NCBI GenBank assembly: GCA_964505385.1 | Contig: CAZDIA010000007.1 | Coordinates: 1 to 64,000, forward strand | Source: SLJN01 sp964505385 | Lineage (GTDB): Bacteria; Bacteroidota; Rhodothermia; Balneolales; Natronogracilivirgulaceae | DNA: 64,000 nucleotides | Reading direction: 5' to 3' | In this document: piece by piece, positions 25,874-35,806 of the stretch | Numbering within the stretch: the stretch's first letter is position 1 | How the letters are laid out: every line of letters begins with the position of its first letter | The notes under the pieces: generated by a model | Told to the model about the DNA's origin: nothing | The model's input: only the letters and a program-made list of their open reading frames with translations | Database searches by the model: none | Translations under genes and position numbers: made by a program

Positions 25874-26920
25874 TTATTTCTTCTTCGATGACCGACCGCC
25901 GGAGCCTCTTTCTCCTGTTGATCCGGTGTCCGTGCTACCGGTATCACTCGGGTCATCTTCAGATCCTTTTGCAATGGATTCGCGCATGTCGGTATCCGCC
26001 ATCACATTTTTCATGTTGTAATAATCCATCACACCAAGCTGACCGGAGCGGAATGCCTCGGCAATAGCTTTCGGAACTTCAGCTTCGGCTTCAACCACTC
26101 GTGCACGCATTTCTTCAATTTTAGCACTGTTTTCCTGCTCCTGAGCAACAGCCATAGCACGCCGCTCTTCAGCTTTGGCTCGGGCAACCTGCAAGTCAGC
26201 GGAAGCCTGATCGGTTTGAAGTTTAGCACCGACGTTATCACCGACATCCACATCAGCGATATCGATGGAAAGAATATCGAAAGCAGTTCCGCTATCCAGG
26301 CCTTTATCCAGAACAACTCTGGATATCTGATCAGGGTTTTCAAGCACAGCTTTATGATCTACCGATGAACCTACACTGGTCACGATTCCCTCACCAACAC
26401 GGGCAAGAACCGTCTCTTCAGTTGCACCACCAACCAGTCGATCGAGGTTGGCGCGCACGGTTACCCTGGCTGTGGCCTTCACCTGAATTCCGTCTTTGGC
26501 CAATGCGGTAATTACAGGTGTATTAATCACTTTCGGATTCACAGAAATCTGGACCGCTTCAAAAACATTACGCCCGGCGAGGTCAATTGCGGCGGCGCGC
26601 TCAAATGTCAACCCGATATTCGCCTTGTCGGCAGATATCAGCGCGTTTACTACCCGCTGCACATTTCCTCCGGCAAGGTAGTGGGCCTCAAGACTCCCCA
26701 TATTAACACTCACCCCGGCCTTCGTCGCCGTGATGGCGGCTTTTACGATAGGACCCGGAGGTACTTTACGAAGCCGCATCCCGACCAGATCACTAAAGAT
26801 CTTGATTCGGACTCCCGAAAAGAACGCTGTTATCCAAAGTCCAATCGGGACAAAGTAGAAAAAGGTAAACAGAAAGATCAGAATTGCGGCAATTACGATC
26901 AGGCCAAAATATTCTTCCAT
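25874..26920 (-). CDS. floA: Flotillin-like protein FloA
   Basis: 348 aa. An N-terminal hairpin-type membrane segment (about residues 6-35) is followed by the conserved [18 protein letters not shown] region, an SPFH-like domain and a long coiled coil rich in Glu-Ala (about 235-295). The C-terminal tail is low-complexity ([14 protein letters not shown], ending in basic residues). FloA proteins scaffold membrane microdomains. It lies downstream of an NfeD-type gene in the same direction with an 80-base gap, the classic NfeD/flotillin pairing, and ends at a strong terminator. Confidence 0.93.
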   Translation of the reverse strand: MEEYFGLIVIAAILIFLFTFFYFVPIGLWITAFFSGVRIKIFSDLVGMRLRKVPPGPIVKAAITATKAGVSVNMGSLEAHYLAGGNVQRVVNALISADKANIGLTFERAAAIDLAGRNVFEAVQISVNPKVINTPVITALAKDGIQVKATARVTVRANLDRLVGGATEETVLARVGEGIVTSVGSSVDHKAVLENPDQISRVVLDKGLDSGTAFDILSIDIADVDVGDNVGAKLQTDQASADLQVARAKAEERRAMAVAQEQENSAKIEEMRARVVEAEAEVPKAIAEAFRSGQLGVMDYYNMKNVMADTDMRESIAKGSEDDPSDTGSTDTGSTGERGSGGRSSKKK

Positions 26921-27001
26921 AATTTTAGATCCAGATATTAATAATTAAAGGTAATTTTGCTGATGATACACAATTTTAAATTAAAATTATAACACTAAGA
27001 C

Positions 27002-28381
27002 CTACTTTGTCCACCGCCTGCCCGACTCTTCAATCTTTCGAACTTTGATGGTACTCGTCGATGAACTCACCACTTTCACCTTTGCACCTTTTTCGATAAA
27101 ATCACCCTCTGTAACTACATCAAAACGGCGATCGTCGATCAAAACCGTGCCGGCAGGCCGCAATGCAGAAAGCGCGATCCCTTCTTTGCCGGTTATATCT
27201 TCACGCTCCTGAAATGAACTGTACCCTGATTGCGTATCCGTACTCGTGGCCAGTATTAATTTACTGAATGCCCTGTTTTGTGGCAGATACCTCGCCATCG
27301 ATATGATCAGTAAAATCCCAATGATAAGTGTTGTGGCCATTGTCCATATCGGACCACCCATTTGACCCAACTCAGGAAAACTGAAGCCTACATTACCGAC
27401 AAGTGACGAGAACAGGCCAAAAATCAGTAGCAGCGCGCCAGCTATCCCCGGTATTCCAAACCCCGGCAGTATGAAAATTTCTACGACGATTAATGCGACC
27501 CCCGCTAAAATAAACAGGAGCTCCCAAACGGAAGCCAAGCCAAGAATGAAACTCGGTATAAAAAACAGAACAGCAGCAATCATAGCAACAGCTCCCGGGA
27601 AACCGAGTCCAGGAGACTGAAGTTCAAAATACAGCCCACCAAGCATTAAAAGCATCAGGATACTGGCAAGCGCAGGACTTCCAAGAAATCTCAGAACAGA
27701 TTCCTGCCACCGCTCTTCAAAGTTAACAATCGGGCGGTCGGCCCAACCCATTTTCTCTGTAACATCATCAACGCTGGTTGCTTCACCATTAACAAACCCA
27801 AGATCTACAGCCTCACTTGTGCTAAGCGTGAGCAGTTCGCCTTCAGCAATAACATTATCAATCTCGATGCGCTCATCGACCATAGCCTCAGCTATTCGCG
27901 GATCCCGGTTCTTTGATTCAGCCGTCGAACGCATAATACTGCGAAAATAGCTTTGCATTTTTTCATCAGCCCTCTGTCCGTCACCTGCCACAACGGTTGC
28001 CGCGCCGATGGAAGAGCCGGATGCCATGTATACCGAATCAGTAGCTATGGCAATAAGCGCACCGGCTGATGCCGCATTTTTATCGATATACGTTGCTGTG
28101 GTAACTTCCGCATCCAATAAGGTTTTTCTGATTTTATCGGCAGCATCTACCAGACCGCCAAATGTATCCATATGCAAAATTACTCCGCTTGCATTATCAT
28201 TTTCAGCTGCGCGGATGGACCGTTCGATGTACGCATGTAACCCACTGTCCACTAATCCTTCAACTTTCACTACATAAACTTCTTCTGCAGCTTCAACTTC
28301 CTGTGACAACCCCAATGCGGAAAATATTATCAGAAGTGCAGAAACTGTTTTAAATATAGAACTTATACTATCGTTTCTCAT
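27002..28381 (-). CDS. NfeD-family membrane serine protease
   Basis: 459 aa from ATG 28381, where a signal peptide begins (ending near EVEAAEE); an upstream in-frame ATG at 28450 is possible. The N-terminal half is a ClpP-class protease domain with the serine in NAASAGALIA and a likely catalytic lysine in ADEKMQSY. It is followed by four to five transmembrane segments (about 230-375) and a C-terminal OB-fold NfeD domain (about 390-455). Long-form NfeD proteins cleave flotillin or stomatin partners; FloA lies directly downstream. Confidence 0.9.
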   Translation of the reverse strand: MRNDSISSIFKTVSALLIIFSALGLSQEVEAAEEVYVVKVEGLVDSGLHAYIERSIRAAENDNASGVILHMDTFGGLVDAADKIRKTLLDAEVTTATYIDKNAASAGALIAIATDSVYMASGSSIGAATVVAGDGQRADEKMQSYFRSIMRSTAESKNRDPRIAEAMVDERIEIDNVIAEGELLTLSTSEAVDLGFVNGEATSVDDVTEKMGWADRPIVNFEERWQESVLRFLGSPALASILMLLMLGGLYFELQSPGLGFPGAVAMIAAVLFFIPSFILGLASVWELLFILAGVALIVVEIFILPGFGIPGIAGALLLIFGLFSSLVGNVGFSFPELGQMGGPIWTMATTLIIGILLIISMARYLPQNRAFSKLILATSTDTQSGYSSFQEREDITGKEGIALSALRPAGTVLIDDRRFDVVTEGDFIEKGAKVKVVSSSTSTIKVRKIEESGRRWTK

Positions 28382-28547
28382 AATTTGTGCTATTAACTTA
28401 TGATTCTGCAAAAAGTGCTTTGTTGACCTGATTAGTGGTTTTGAATCCAAATATCATATTGCACGCAAAAATCGCAAACTTACCGTTCCGGATTACGTAT
28501 ATCCGTGCCGAAGGTTGCTATTTTAAAGCTTTATTGATTTCACTTCT

Positions 28548-30794
28548 ATGAAAATCTTTGCTTCAATTCTTATTCTGTTTGTCACCTCCGGCTTAAGCTA
28601 TTCCAAAAATATCATAGATGATACAGCTTCGCTGAACGGATTCATTCGAGATGCCGAAACCGGAGAAAGACTTATTGGTGCAAACGTTTCACTTGAAGAT
28701 ACTGATTTAGGTTCAACAACCAACACCTCCGGATATTTTCAGCTTAGACGCATCCCGTCCGGCTCCTATACCCTTCGCATTTCTTATGTTGGTTATGAAA
28801 CGTATGAAACTGAAATTACGCTTGAAGCTAAAGAAGAAAAACGCCTCGACCTCGATCTTCGTTCGAAAGGTTATGAGTTGGATGAAGTAACGATTGTTTC
28901 CGAGCGGGAGCGCGAAGAGCGCCGAAACATCGGGCGGCGAAATATCTCTATAGATCAAATCACACAAAATCCCGGAGTCTTGCAGGCTGATGTTTTCCGG
29001 TCTATTCAGCTACTGCCCGGAATTTCTGCCGCATCGGATTTTTCAAGCGGCCTTTATATTCGCGGCGGGAGTCCGGACCAAACATTAATCCAGCTTGATC
29101 AAACTACGGTATATAATCCTTCCCACTTCTTCGGTTTTTTCTCCACTTTCAATCCGGATGCAATTAAAGATGTTCAGCTTTACAAGGGTACCTACCCTGC
29201 CGAATATGGAGGGCGGCTGGGTTCAGTAGTTGATATTTACAACAAGGACGGCAATCGTAACCGGCATGGGGGTAGTGTTAGTCTCGGGTTTCTATCCTCC
29301 CGCGCTATGGCCGAAGGTCCTATCACTAACGGCTCGTATATGGTGGCCTTTCGCCGAAGCACACTTGAACCCCTTTTGGCGTTGATGCGCGGCGAGGTAG
29401 AAGGCGTCCCGGATGATTTTTACTTTTATGATCTGAATGCTAAACTAAATTACAGTGTCGACGACAATAATTACCTTGAAGCCGCATTCTATGCCGGCAC
29501 TGATGACGTGAACCTGAATTTTGAAGATACTAATTTCAAACTGCGTTATGGGAACCGCACATTCAGCACCAACTGGACCCACATTGCCAATTCCAGCATA
29601 TTTACCACTTTCAGATTTACCGGTTCCCAATACTTTAACTACCCTTATGCCGATATTGGCGGCACTGAATTTGAACGGGATAACACAGTAACTGAGCTTT
29701 CTCTCAGAGCTGATATGGAATGGCTGCCTGCTGATAACCACGAAGTTAACGCCGGCATCTGGGGCGGTAACATCGGTTTCACTCTGGCGGATACCTTCGA
29801 TGGAGCACAAACCCTGAGTTCCAATATGGAATCATGGTATACTTCCGCCTACATCCAGGATGAATGGCGCCCTGATCCACAGTGGCGAATTAATGCGGGT
29901 TTACGCACCGAATACTTTTCCAGAGGTGATTACTGGCGCGTTGGTCCGCGACTTTCAGCTGATTATTTTTTAAGTGAAAGGCTGCGGCTTCAGGCAGGTT
30001 ACGGACGATATTATCAATTCCTGACCCTGGTTACCAATGAGGCTTTTTCCGGCTTTGACGTATGGCTGACCACAGAAGAGAACGTTCCCCCTGCTTACAG
30101 TGATCAGTTTGCAGCCGGGCTTAAATACGAACCATTCGAAAACTGGGAAGTTGAGCTGGAAGGATACTACCGTACCATGAATGACCTTTTTGAGCTCGAT
30201 CCGTTTCAGGGTGATGTGGGGGGATTCGACTATGATGAGCTTTTCAGATTTGGCGAAGGATATGCCTATGGTCTTGAGTTGCTGTTGGAGAGAACTTCCG
30301 GGGATATAAACGGATTTTTGGGATACACTTTTGGCAGAACCTGGAGAAAATTTCCCGGATTCAATGAGGACAGGCATTACCCCCCGCGATTTGACCGGAC
30401 CCACGATCTTACAGCTTTGGTTAATTATGATATTACCAATAACTGGCAATTATCGACCACCTTCTCTTATCAAACCGGGCAAGCCTATACCGAGCCCACA
30501 GGGCGCAGCGGGCTTTCCAACAGCCCTTTCCAAAACACAAAAACCAATACTCTGATTGTCGGAAGAGTTAATGCTTCGCGGATGCCGGCTTATCATCGCA
30601 TGGATATATCTGCTACCCGGAAAGGAAATTTTTTCGATATAGCTGAATCCGAATTACAATTTCAGATTATAAACTTGTATTCAAGGCGTAACATCTGGTT
30701 CTTCAGTTACGACTTTGACGAAAACCCGCCGGAAGTTCAGGAATTTCCGCTGCTTCCTATTCTGCCATCAATCACCTACACTTTGAATTTCTGA
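28548..30794 (+). CDS. TonB-dependent receptor with carboxypeptidase-like N-domain
   Basis: 748 aa outer-membrane receptor. After a signal peptide (about 1-20) comes a carboxypeptidase-regulatory-like beta domain (about 30-110, LNGFIRDAETGERLIGANV), then the plug (about 120-230, LPGISAASDFSSGLYIRGGSPDQTLIQLD and YKGTYPAEYGGRLGSV), then a beta barrel ending in an aromatic residue (YTLNF). The length is at the short end for the family. The DUF4249 lipoprotein gene follows after five bases. The substrate is unknown; glycan-type SusC features are absent. Confidence 0.92.
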   Translation: MKIFASILILFVTSGLSYSKNIIDDTASLNGFIRDAETGERLIGANVSLEDTDLGSTTNTSGYFQLRRIPSGSYTLRISYVGYETYETEITLEAKEEKRLDLDLRSKGYELDEVTIVSEREREERRNIGRRNISIDQITQNPGVLQADVFRSIQLLPGISAASDFSSGLYIRGGSPDQTLIQLDQTTVYNPSHFFGFFSTFNPDAIKDVQLYKGTYPAEYGGRLGSVVDIYNKDGNRNRHGGSVSLGFLSSRAMAEGPITNGSYMVAFRRSTLEPLLALMRGEVEGVPDDFYFYDLNAKLNYSVDDNNYLEAAFYAGTDDVNLNFEDTNFKLRYGNRTFSTNWTHIANSSIFTTFRFTGSQYFNYPYADIGGTEFERDNTVTELSLRADMEWLPADNHEVNAGIWGGNIGFTLADTFDGAQTLSSNMESWYTSAYIQDEWRPDPQWRINAGLRTEYFSRGDYWRVGPRLSADYFLSERLRLQAGYGRYYQFLTLVTNEAFSGFDVWLTTEENVPPAYSDQFAAGLKYEPFENWEVELEGYYRTMNDLFELDPFQGDVGGFDYDELFRFGEGYAYGLELLLERTSGDINGFLGYTFGRTWRKFPGFNEDRHYPPRFDRTHDLTALVNYDITNNWQLSTTFSYQTGQAYTEPTGRSGLSNSPFQNTKTNTLIVGRVNASRMPAYHRMDISATRKGNFFDIAESELQFQIINLYSRRNIWFFSYDFDENPPEVQEFPLLPILPSITYTLNF

Positions 30795-30799
30795 TTGTT

Positions 30800-31684
30800 A
30801 TGAAACGCTTCAATTTGAAAATACTCCTGCTGTTCAGCTTTTCAGCTATAGTATATAGTTGCGAGATTTATGATCAGGATGAGTTTGAAGAAGAGTATTT
30901 TGTTGAAGGATATCTTATTGCCGGCGAACCCATCGGAGAATTTCGACTTTCAACAACTGCCGAATTCAAGGAAGAATATTCCTTCGATAATTACGCTGTC
31001 AGGGGCGGTGAAATGCGGGTATTTGAATTGGATGAGAATGATAACAGGGTGGATACCATACCTTTAAACGACAGCAATCTTAACGGGATTTACACTACCA
31101 GAAGCAACTACGAAGTACGCCCGCTAAAAAATTACGAACTCGAAGTGGTTTCTCCCAACGAAGATACAATCCGCGCTTTCACCACTGTGCCCGATACATT
31201 TCGTGTAGACCGGACGATCCGTGATGAGGTAACCTATCAAAGCAACCAGCAAGTGGAAGTTGATCTGACTCAAAGCACTTACCCCGGCAGGCAGAACATT
31301 TATATATTTTCAACCGAAGCTCTTTCTCCTGAAGAATACCCCATGACACCACTTTATGAGACCGATGACCAAGAGGACCGTGAAATAACCCATCAGATAC
31401 GTTCCAACATCATCACACAGGGAAATTATGAAACCAACGAAGATGGCACCGTAACGTTGGCTTATCCATGGCTTGCGGTAGCATGGTTCGGGCCTAATCG
31501 TGTCACAGCTTATGCAATAGATGACAATACCTACGATTTCTACCGCTCCCAGGATGTTCAGCTTGGCGGCAATACTCAGGCTCCCGGCCAGATCGAAAAT
31601 GTCATCTATAATATTGAAGGTGGGATTGGATTATTTGGCGCAATGGCCGGCGCTTCTTTTGAATTTTACGTCAATCAACCCTGA
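30800..31684 (+). CDS. DUF4249 lipoprotein
   Basis: 294 aa. The signal peptide ends in the lipobox VYSC, so the protein is lipid-anchored, probably to the outer membrane. The remainder is a DUF4249 domain (VEGYLIAGEPIGEFRLSTTA, RPLKNYELEVVSPN). DUF4249 lipoproteins are regularly encoded just after TonB-dependent receptors with a carboxypeptidase-like domain, as here, and are thought to be surface partners of the receptor. Their ligand is not known. Confidence 0.9.
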   Translation: MKRFNLKILLLFSFSAIVYSCEIYDQDEFEEEYFVEGYLIAGEPIGEFRLSTTAEFKEEYSFDNYAVRGGEMRVFELDENDNRVDTIPLNDSNLNGIYTTRSNYEVRPLKNYELEVVSPNEDTIRAFTTVPDTFRVDRTIRDEVTYQSNQQVEVDLTQSTYPGRQNIYIFSTEALSPEEYPMTPLYETDDQEDREITHQIRSNIITQGNYETNEDGTVTLAYPWLAVAWFGPNRVTAYAIDDNTYDFYRSQDVQLGGNTQAPGQIENVIYNIEGGIGLFGAMAGASFEFYVNQP

Positions 31685-31731
31685 TCCTGATAAACCAATC
31701 AATAATCACCGGCCAAGCTAAATCAGGTATC

Positions 31732-31764
31732 GACCAAGTACCCAGTACCCGCAACCCGGAACCT
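31732..31764. repeat. Short AGTACCC-type low-complexity repeat
   Basis: About four degenerate units related to AGTACCC/CAACCCG lie in the spacer after the DUF4249 gene. Only one orientation is present here. It resembles in character, but not in sequence, the other spacer repeats in this window. Confidence 0.5.
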
Positions 31765-31936
31765 TTCTTAAAACGGTTAATATTTCGGCTCGCTCTGGTT
31801 TGAAATAGAAATTTAATTTCTTTGAGCGCTTAAACAGATATACTGATTGCAAGAAATTTGGCAGTTTCATATGCAATGGCTATACTTCCGTCGTTATTTC
31901 ATACGGTAACCAAGGCAGTAATTTTTAAAAAATCAG

Positions 31937-32215
31937 ATGAGTAAACAACGCAGAAGAAGGGGGCATAAACGAGGCAAGCAAAAACACTGGCAAAAGCAGC
32001 CAATGCTTTTCAGTAAGCACAATTACAAGATAATGCTTATCGGTATTGCCTTGATAGCAGTTGGGTTTGGCGGAATGTATATCGAAAATGCTATACATGG
32101 TATTTTTTCGCTCTATTTTGCACCTCTTTTGATTATCGGTGGCCTTGGTGTGGTCGCATTCGGAGTATTAAAAACCGATCCGGAACAGGATCTCGGGCAA
32201 GATCAACAAACATAA
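31937..32215 (+). CDS. Small two-helix membrane protein
   Basis: 92 aa, not assignable to a family. A very basic N-terminus (SKQRRRRGHKRGKQKHWQK) precedes two hydrophobic segments (about 34-52 and 60-80) and an acidic tail. The positively charged N-terminus would face the cytoplasm. It starts 252 bases after DUF4249 and ends 9 bases before the DUF92 gene, with which it is probably co-transcribed. Confidence 0.65.
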   Translation: MSKQRRRRGHKRGKQKHWQKQPMLFSKHNYKIMLIGIALIAVGFGGMYIENAIHGIFSLYFAPLLIIGGLGVVAFGVLKTDPEQDLGQDQQT

Positions 32216-32224
32216 AATTCATAG

Positions 32225-33040
32225 GTGAACCACCGGCTCATAAATTATCTCGTCGGTATCTATCTGTTTTTCTATTTTGTTTTATGGGGTGATGCAAACG
32301 AAAACACCTGGATCATAATCGCATTTGTGCTTGCGCTGATTGTGTCCGGCATCAGCCTCACTTTTAACTGGTTCAGCACTGATGGAGCTTTTTCAGCGCT
32401 GATGGTAGGTACTGCTGCTTTAGGACTTGGCCAGTGGACCGGCGCTGTCCCGCTTTTGCTGTTTGTGGCCGGCAGTTACAGTTTGGCTAAATATTTATCC
32501 CCCTCTGATACTGACACCCCTTACGAACGCCGAACAGGCAGGCAGATTTGGAGTAATGGATTTTGGTTTGTACTCGGGATCATCCTCTGGAGTTTTACCG
32601 GAAACCTGATATGGATTGTATCTGCAATGGGCGCTATTGCCGTTGCCGCTTCCGATACCACAGCCACTCTCACCGGAAGCAATAACCCGTCGGTAAAAGT
32701 GGTCTCCATACTAAATTTTAAACCGGTACCGGCAGGTGTCGATGGCGGCGTCAGTTTTCCCGGTACTTTATGGGGATTTGCAGCGGCATTGATAATAGCT
32801 TTGGCTGCCACATTGCTGAATCCGGACTTTAACCTGGCTGTTATGATTATTTTAATTTTCGCCGGGTTTTCAGGTTGTATTCTGGATTCCTATCTTGGAG
32901 CCGTTTTTCAGTATTCAAATCGTGCAATCAGACTTCCCTGGAATCGACAACATGCGTTTTATTTCAGCAATAATAAAGTCAATTTAATTGCAACCGGTTG
33001 GGGTGCAGGGATAAGTTTGCTGCTTTATCTTTTGATTTAA
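32225..33040 (+). CDS. DUF92 integral membrane protein
   Basis: 271 aa with about six to seven transmembrane segments, from a GTG start at 32225. The DUF92 signature appears as AASDTTATLTGSNNPSVKV, the loop FKPVPAGVDGGVSFPGTLWG and SGCILDSYLGAVFQY. Plant relatives act as phytyl-phosphate kinases; the bacterial function is open. It lies between a small membrane protein and two symporters, all in one direction and closely spaced. Confidence 0.85.
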   Translation: MNHRLINYLVGIYLFFYFVLWGDANENTWIIIAFVLALIVSGISLTFNWFSTDGAFSALMVGTAALGLGQWTGAVPLLLFVAGSYSLAKYLSPSDTDTPYERRTGRQIWSNGFWFVLGIILWSFTGNLIWIVSAMGAIAVAASDTTATLTGSNNPSVKVVSILNFKPVPAGVDGGVSFPGTLWGFAAALIIALAATLLNPDFNLAVMIILIFAGFSGCILDSYLGAVFQYSNRAIRLPWNRQHAFYFSNNKVNLIATGWGAGISLLLYLLI

Positions 33041-33050
33041 AATATCCAAT

Positions 33051-34400
33051 ATGCCCTGGTACAGACAACTTCACTGGCAAATCTTAATCGGCCTTTTTCT
33101 TGGATTGGTGTGGGGTGTTTTTGCCCTCCAGGTAGGCCTTGGTGGTTTTACTGAAGATTTTATTCGTCCTTTCGGTGATATGTTCATCGATGCCCTTCAG
33201 CTCATCGCCATTCCGCTGGTACTCGCATCACTGATCATCGGCATTGCTAACCTTAATGATGTAAAAAAACTTTCCCGAATGGGCGGGAAAACTATTCTCA
33301 TATACATCATTACTTCAATATTCGCCATTACCATCGGGCTTTTGGCAGTAAATCTTATGACTCCGTGGGAGGTTCTGCCGGAGGATACACGCCAGCAATT
33401 AATGGAATCCTATCAAGATGAAGTAACCGGAGAAGAGGAAGCAGAAGATTTTCTTGAACGAAGTCCTCTCCAGTTTCTGGTGGATATCGTACCTCAAAAC
33501 TTTTTCGAAGCTGCATCAGATAATGCCAATATGCTCCAGGTGGTTTTCATTGCCATCATTCTCGGAATCGGCCTAATTTACCTGGAAGATAAAAAGGCTC
33601 AGCCGCTCATAGATGTTTTCCAATCTCTTAATGATGTAATCATTAAGATAGTTGGCTTTATCATTAAGCTGGCACCAATCGGAGTATTTGCGCTCATTGG
33701 AGCAGTGATTATTGATTTAGGCGGGGAAGATCTCGGCCACACCCTGAGCCTGCTTGGAGCGCTGGGCTTCTATATCTTAGTTACCATTTTTGGATTAATA
33801 GTGCATGCCATTGTAATCTATGGCGGACTGTTTAAGCTTTACAGCGATATGAGCCTTTGGAATTTCTTCAGAGGGGTTCGCGAGGCCATTCTGGTTGGAT
33901 TCAGCACAAGCTCAAGCCTGGCAACTCTACCGGTTAGTATGGAAGTCACCGAGAAAAACCTTGGAGTCAAAGAAGATGTCACCAGTTTTGTAATACCCGT
34001 TGGTGCCACCATCAATATGGATGGTACCTCACTTTACCAGGCTGTGACGGCGGTTTTCATCGCTCAGGCAATGCTCATCGACCTGACCTTTGCCCAACAG
34101 CTGACCATCATTATTACTGCGGTACTGGCCAGTATCGGGACAGCCGGTGTACCTGCGGCCGGGGTTATCATGCTTGTTATCGTATTGCAGGCTATCAATG
34201 TACCTGTCGAAGGGATCGCCCTTGTTCTCGGCGTGGAACGTATTCTGGATATGTCACGAACTGCTGTTAACGTGATAGGCAACTGTGCCGTTGCCGTTGC
34301 AATAGGCAGTATGGAAGGGCGTTTGGGAGAACCCGATTTTGGCAGGATTAGTCAGGAAGCAGCACTGATGAAGGACAAATCCAAAAAGTCCGAGGAATAA
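33051..34400 (+). CDS. Dicarboxylate/amino acid:cation symporter (DAACS), copy 1
   Basis: 449 aa with the DAACS (GltP/GltPh) architecture: eight helices plus two re-entrant hairpins. HP1 carries STSSSLATLPVS, TM7 has VGATINMDGTSLYQ, HP2 IGTAGVPAAGVIMLV, and TM8 ILDMSRTAVNVIGN. Using GltPh numbering, the substrate and Na-site residues D394, R397 and N401 are kept (Asp400, Arg403, Asn407), but the Na1 aspartate D405 is Asn411 here and D390 is Glu396. Like copy 2, it has an acidic insert after TM3 (residues about 116-140). Confidence 0.9.
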   Translation: MPWYRQLHWQILIGLFLGLVWGVFALQVGLGGFTEDFIRPFGDMFIDALQLIAIPLVLASLIIGIANLNDVKKLSRMGGKTILIYIITSIFAITIGLLAVNLMTPWEVLPEDTRQQLMESYQDEVTGEEEAEDFLERSPLQFLVDIVPQNFFEAASDNANMLQVVFIAIILGIGLIYLEDKKAQPLIDVFQSLNDVIIKIVGFIIKLAPIGVFALIGAVIIDLGGEDLGHTLSLLGALGFYILVTIFGLIVHAIVIYGGLFKLYSDMSLWNFFRGVREAILVGFSTSSSLATLPVSMEVTEKNLGVKEDVTSFVIPVGATINMDGTSLYQAVTAVFIAQAMLIDLTFAQQLTIIITAVLASIGTAGVPAAGVIMLVIVLQAINVPVEGIALVLGVERILDMSRTAVNVIGNCAVAVAIGSMEGRLGEPDFGRISQEAALMKDKSKKSEE

Positions 34401-34408
34401 TAAATCAG

Positions 34409-34430
34409 TTTCCGCACAAATAAGCGGAAA
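34409..34430 (+). terminator. Hairpin between the two symporter genes
   Basis: TTTCCGC (34409-34415) pairs with GCGGAAA (34424-34430) around an 8-base loop, in the 49-base spacer. It could attenuate reading into the second copy. The T-run after it is weak. Confidence 0.4.
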
Positions 34431-34449
34431 TTCAAATTAACACAACAGT

Positions 34450-35748
34450 ATGCCCTGGTACAGGCAATTACACTGGCAGATCATCTCCGGCCTGATTCTT
34501 GGTTTAATTTGGGGCATGTTTGCCTCCTTTGCAGGCCTTGATGGCATCACCAATGATTATATCGCGCCTTTCGGCGATATTTTTGTGCGATTGCTGCAAC
34601 TCATCGCTATTCCGCTGGTAATTGCATCGCTCATCGTCGGAGTTACCAATCTGAATGACATTGCCTCGCTATCCCGAATGGGAGGAAAAACACTGGGGAT
34701 TTATTTAGTTACTACAACTTTTGCCATTACCATTGGTCTTACTGTTGTAAATATCATGGCACCGGGTTCTTTACTTCCCGAGGCAACGCAACAAGAGCTG
34801 ATGGCAAGTTATGGCGAAGAAGTAGATCCGGATGAAGCAACTGATGAAGTGGTAGAACGCGAACCACTTGAATTCATAGTGGAAATTGTGCCGCCCAATT
34901 TCTTCGACGCAGCTTCAGATAACTCTAATATGCTGCAAATTGTCTTTGTAGCTCTGTTTCTTGGCATCGCATTGATGCAAATGCCTAAAGAGAAATCCCA
35001 ATACCTGGTAAACTTTTTTGATGCATTAAACGACGCGGTTGTCAAAATCGTGGATATGATCATGAAGATCGCACCTATTGGCGTTTTCGCTCTTCTCGCT
35101 GCCGTAATAGTTGAGCTTGCAGGTGACGACCTGACCCGTATGTTCGAACTCCTTGGTGCTCTGGGATGGTATAGCTTAGCCGTATTAGCCGGTTTATTGA
35201 TCCATGCTATATTCATATACGGTACCCTTTTGAAACTATTCAGCGGCATTCCATATATCGACTTTCTCAAAGGAATGCGCCCTGCCATGTTATTTGGGTT
35301 CAGCACCAGCTCAAGTGTTGCCACCCTCCCCATTACCATGGATCGTGTAGAGCATAGCCTCGGAGCTGGCAAAGAAGTTACAAGTTTCGTACTACCTGTC
35401 GGAGCTACGATCAACATGGACGGCACCTCACTATACCAGGCGGTAGCAGCTGTCTTTATAGCTCAGGCTATTGGTATTGATCTTAGTATCGCTCAGCAAT
35501 TAACTATAGTTATAACCGCTGTACTTGCAAGTATCGGCACAGCCGGTGTTCCGGGAGCCGGTATCATAATGCTCGTTATCGTATTGCAGGCTATCAATGT
35601 TCCGGTTGAAGGAATTGCACTGATTCTTGGCGTAGACCGTATACTTGATATGTGCCGTACTGCCGTTAATATCACAGGTGATGGAGCCGTCACCGTTTCA
35701 GTTGCAAGTATGGAAAATAAGCTTGGCGAACCTAAGTACTACTTATAA
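34450..35748 (+). CDS. Dicarboxylate/amino acid:cation symporter (DAACS), copy 2
   Basis: 432 aa, a tandem paralogue of the gene before it; both start MPWYRQLHWQI and share most of TM7-HP2-TM8. Here TM8 reads ILDMCRTAVNITGD, so the Na1 aspartate (Asp411, GltPh D405) and the D390 equivalent are both present as in typical sodium-coupled members. The acidic insert after TM3 also occurs (DEVDPDEATDEV-type sequence). Substrates of the family are glutamate, aspartate or C4-dicarboxylates; the exact one cannot be read from sequence. Confidence 0.9.
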   Translation: MPWYRQLHWQIISGLILGLIWGMFASFAGLDGITNDYIAPFGDIFVRLLQLIAIPLVIASLIVGVTNLNDIASLSRMGGKTLGIYLVTTTFAITIGLTVVNIMAPGSLLPEATQQELMASYGEEVDPDEATDEVVEREPLEFIVEIVPPNFFDAASDNSNMLQIVFVALFLGIALMQMPKEKSQYLVNFFDALNDAVVKIVDMIMKIAPIGVFALLAAVIVELAGDDLTRMFELLGALGWYSLAVLAGLLIHAIFIYGTLLKLFSGIPYIDFLKGMRPAMLFGFSTSSSVATLPITMDRVEHSLGAGKEVTSFVLPVGATINMDGTSLYQAVAAVFIAQAIGIDLSIAQQLTIVITAVLASIGTAGVPGAGIIMLVIVLQAINVPVEGIALILGVDRILDMCRTAVNITGDGAVTVSVASMENKLGEPKYYL

Positions 35749-35806
35749 CCCGCTGCAGCTACCTACAATAAATGCCTGCTTTTAAAAATCAAACGCCCGA
35801 TCCGCA

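Noticed and set aside
33051..35748. Tandem symporters as an assembly duplication artefact
   Set aside because: The copies differ throughout at the DNA level, including the inserts and TM8, so they are true paralogues.
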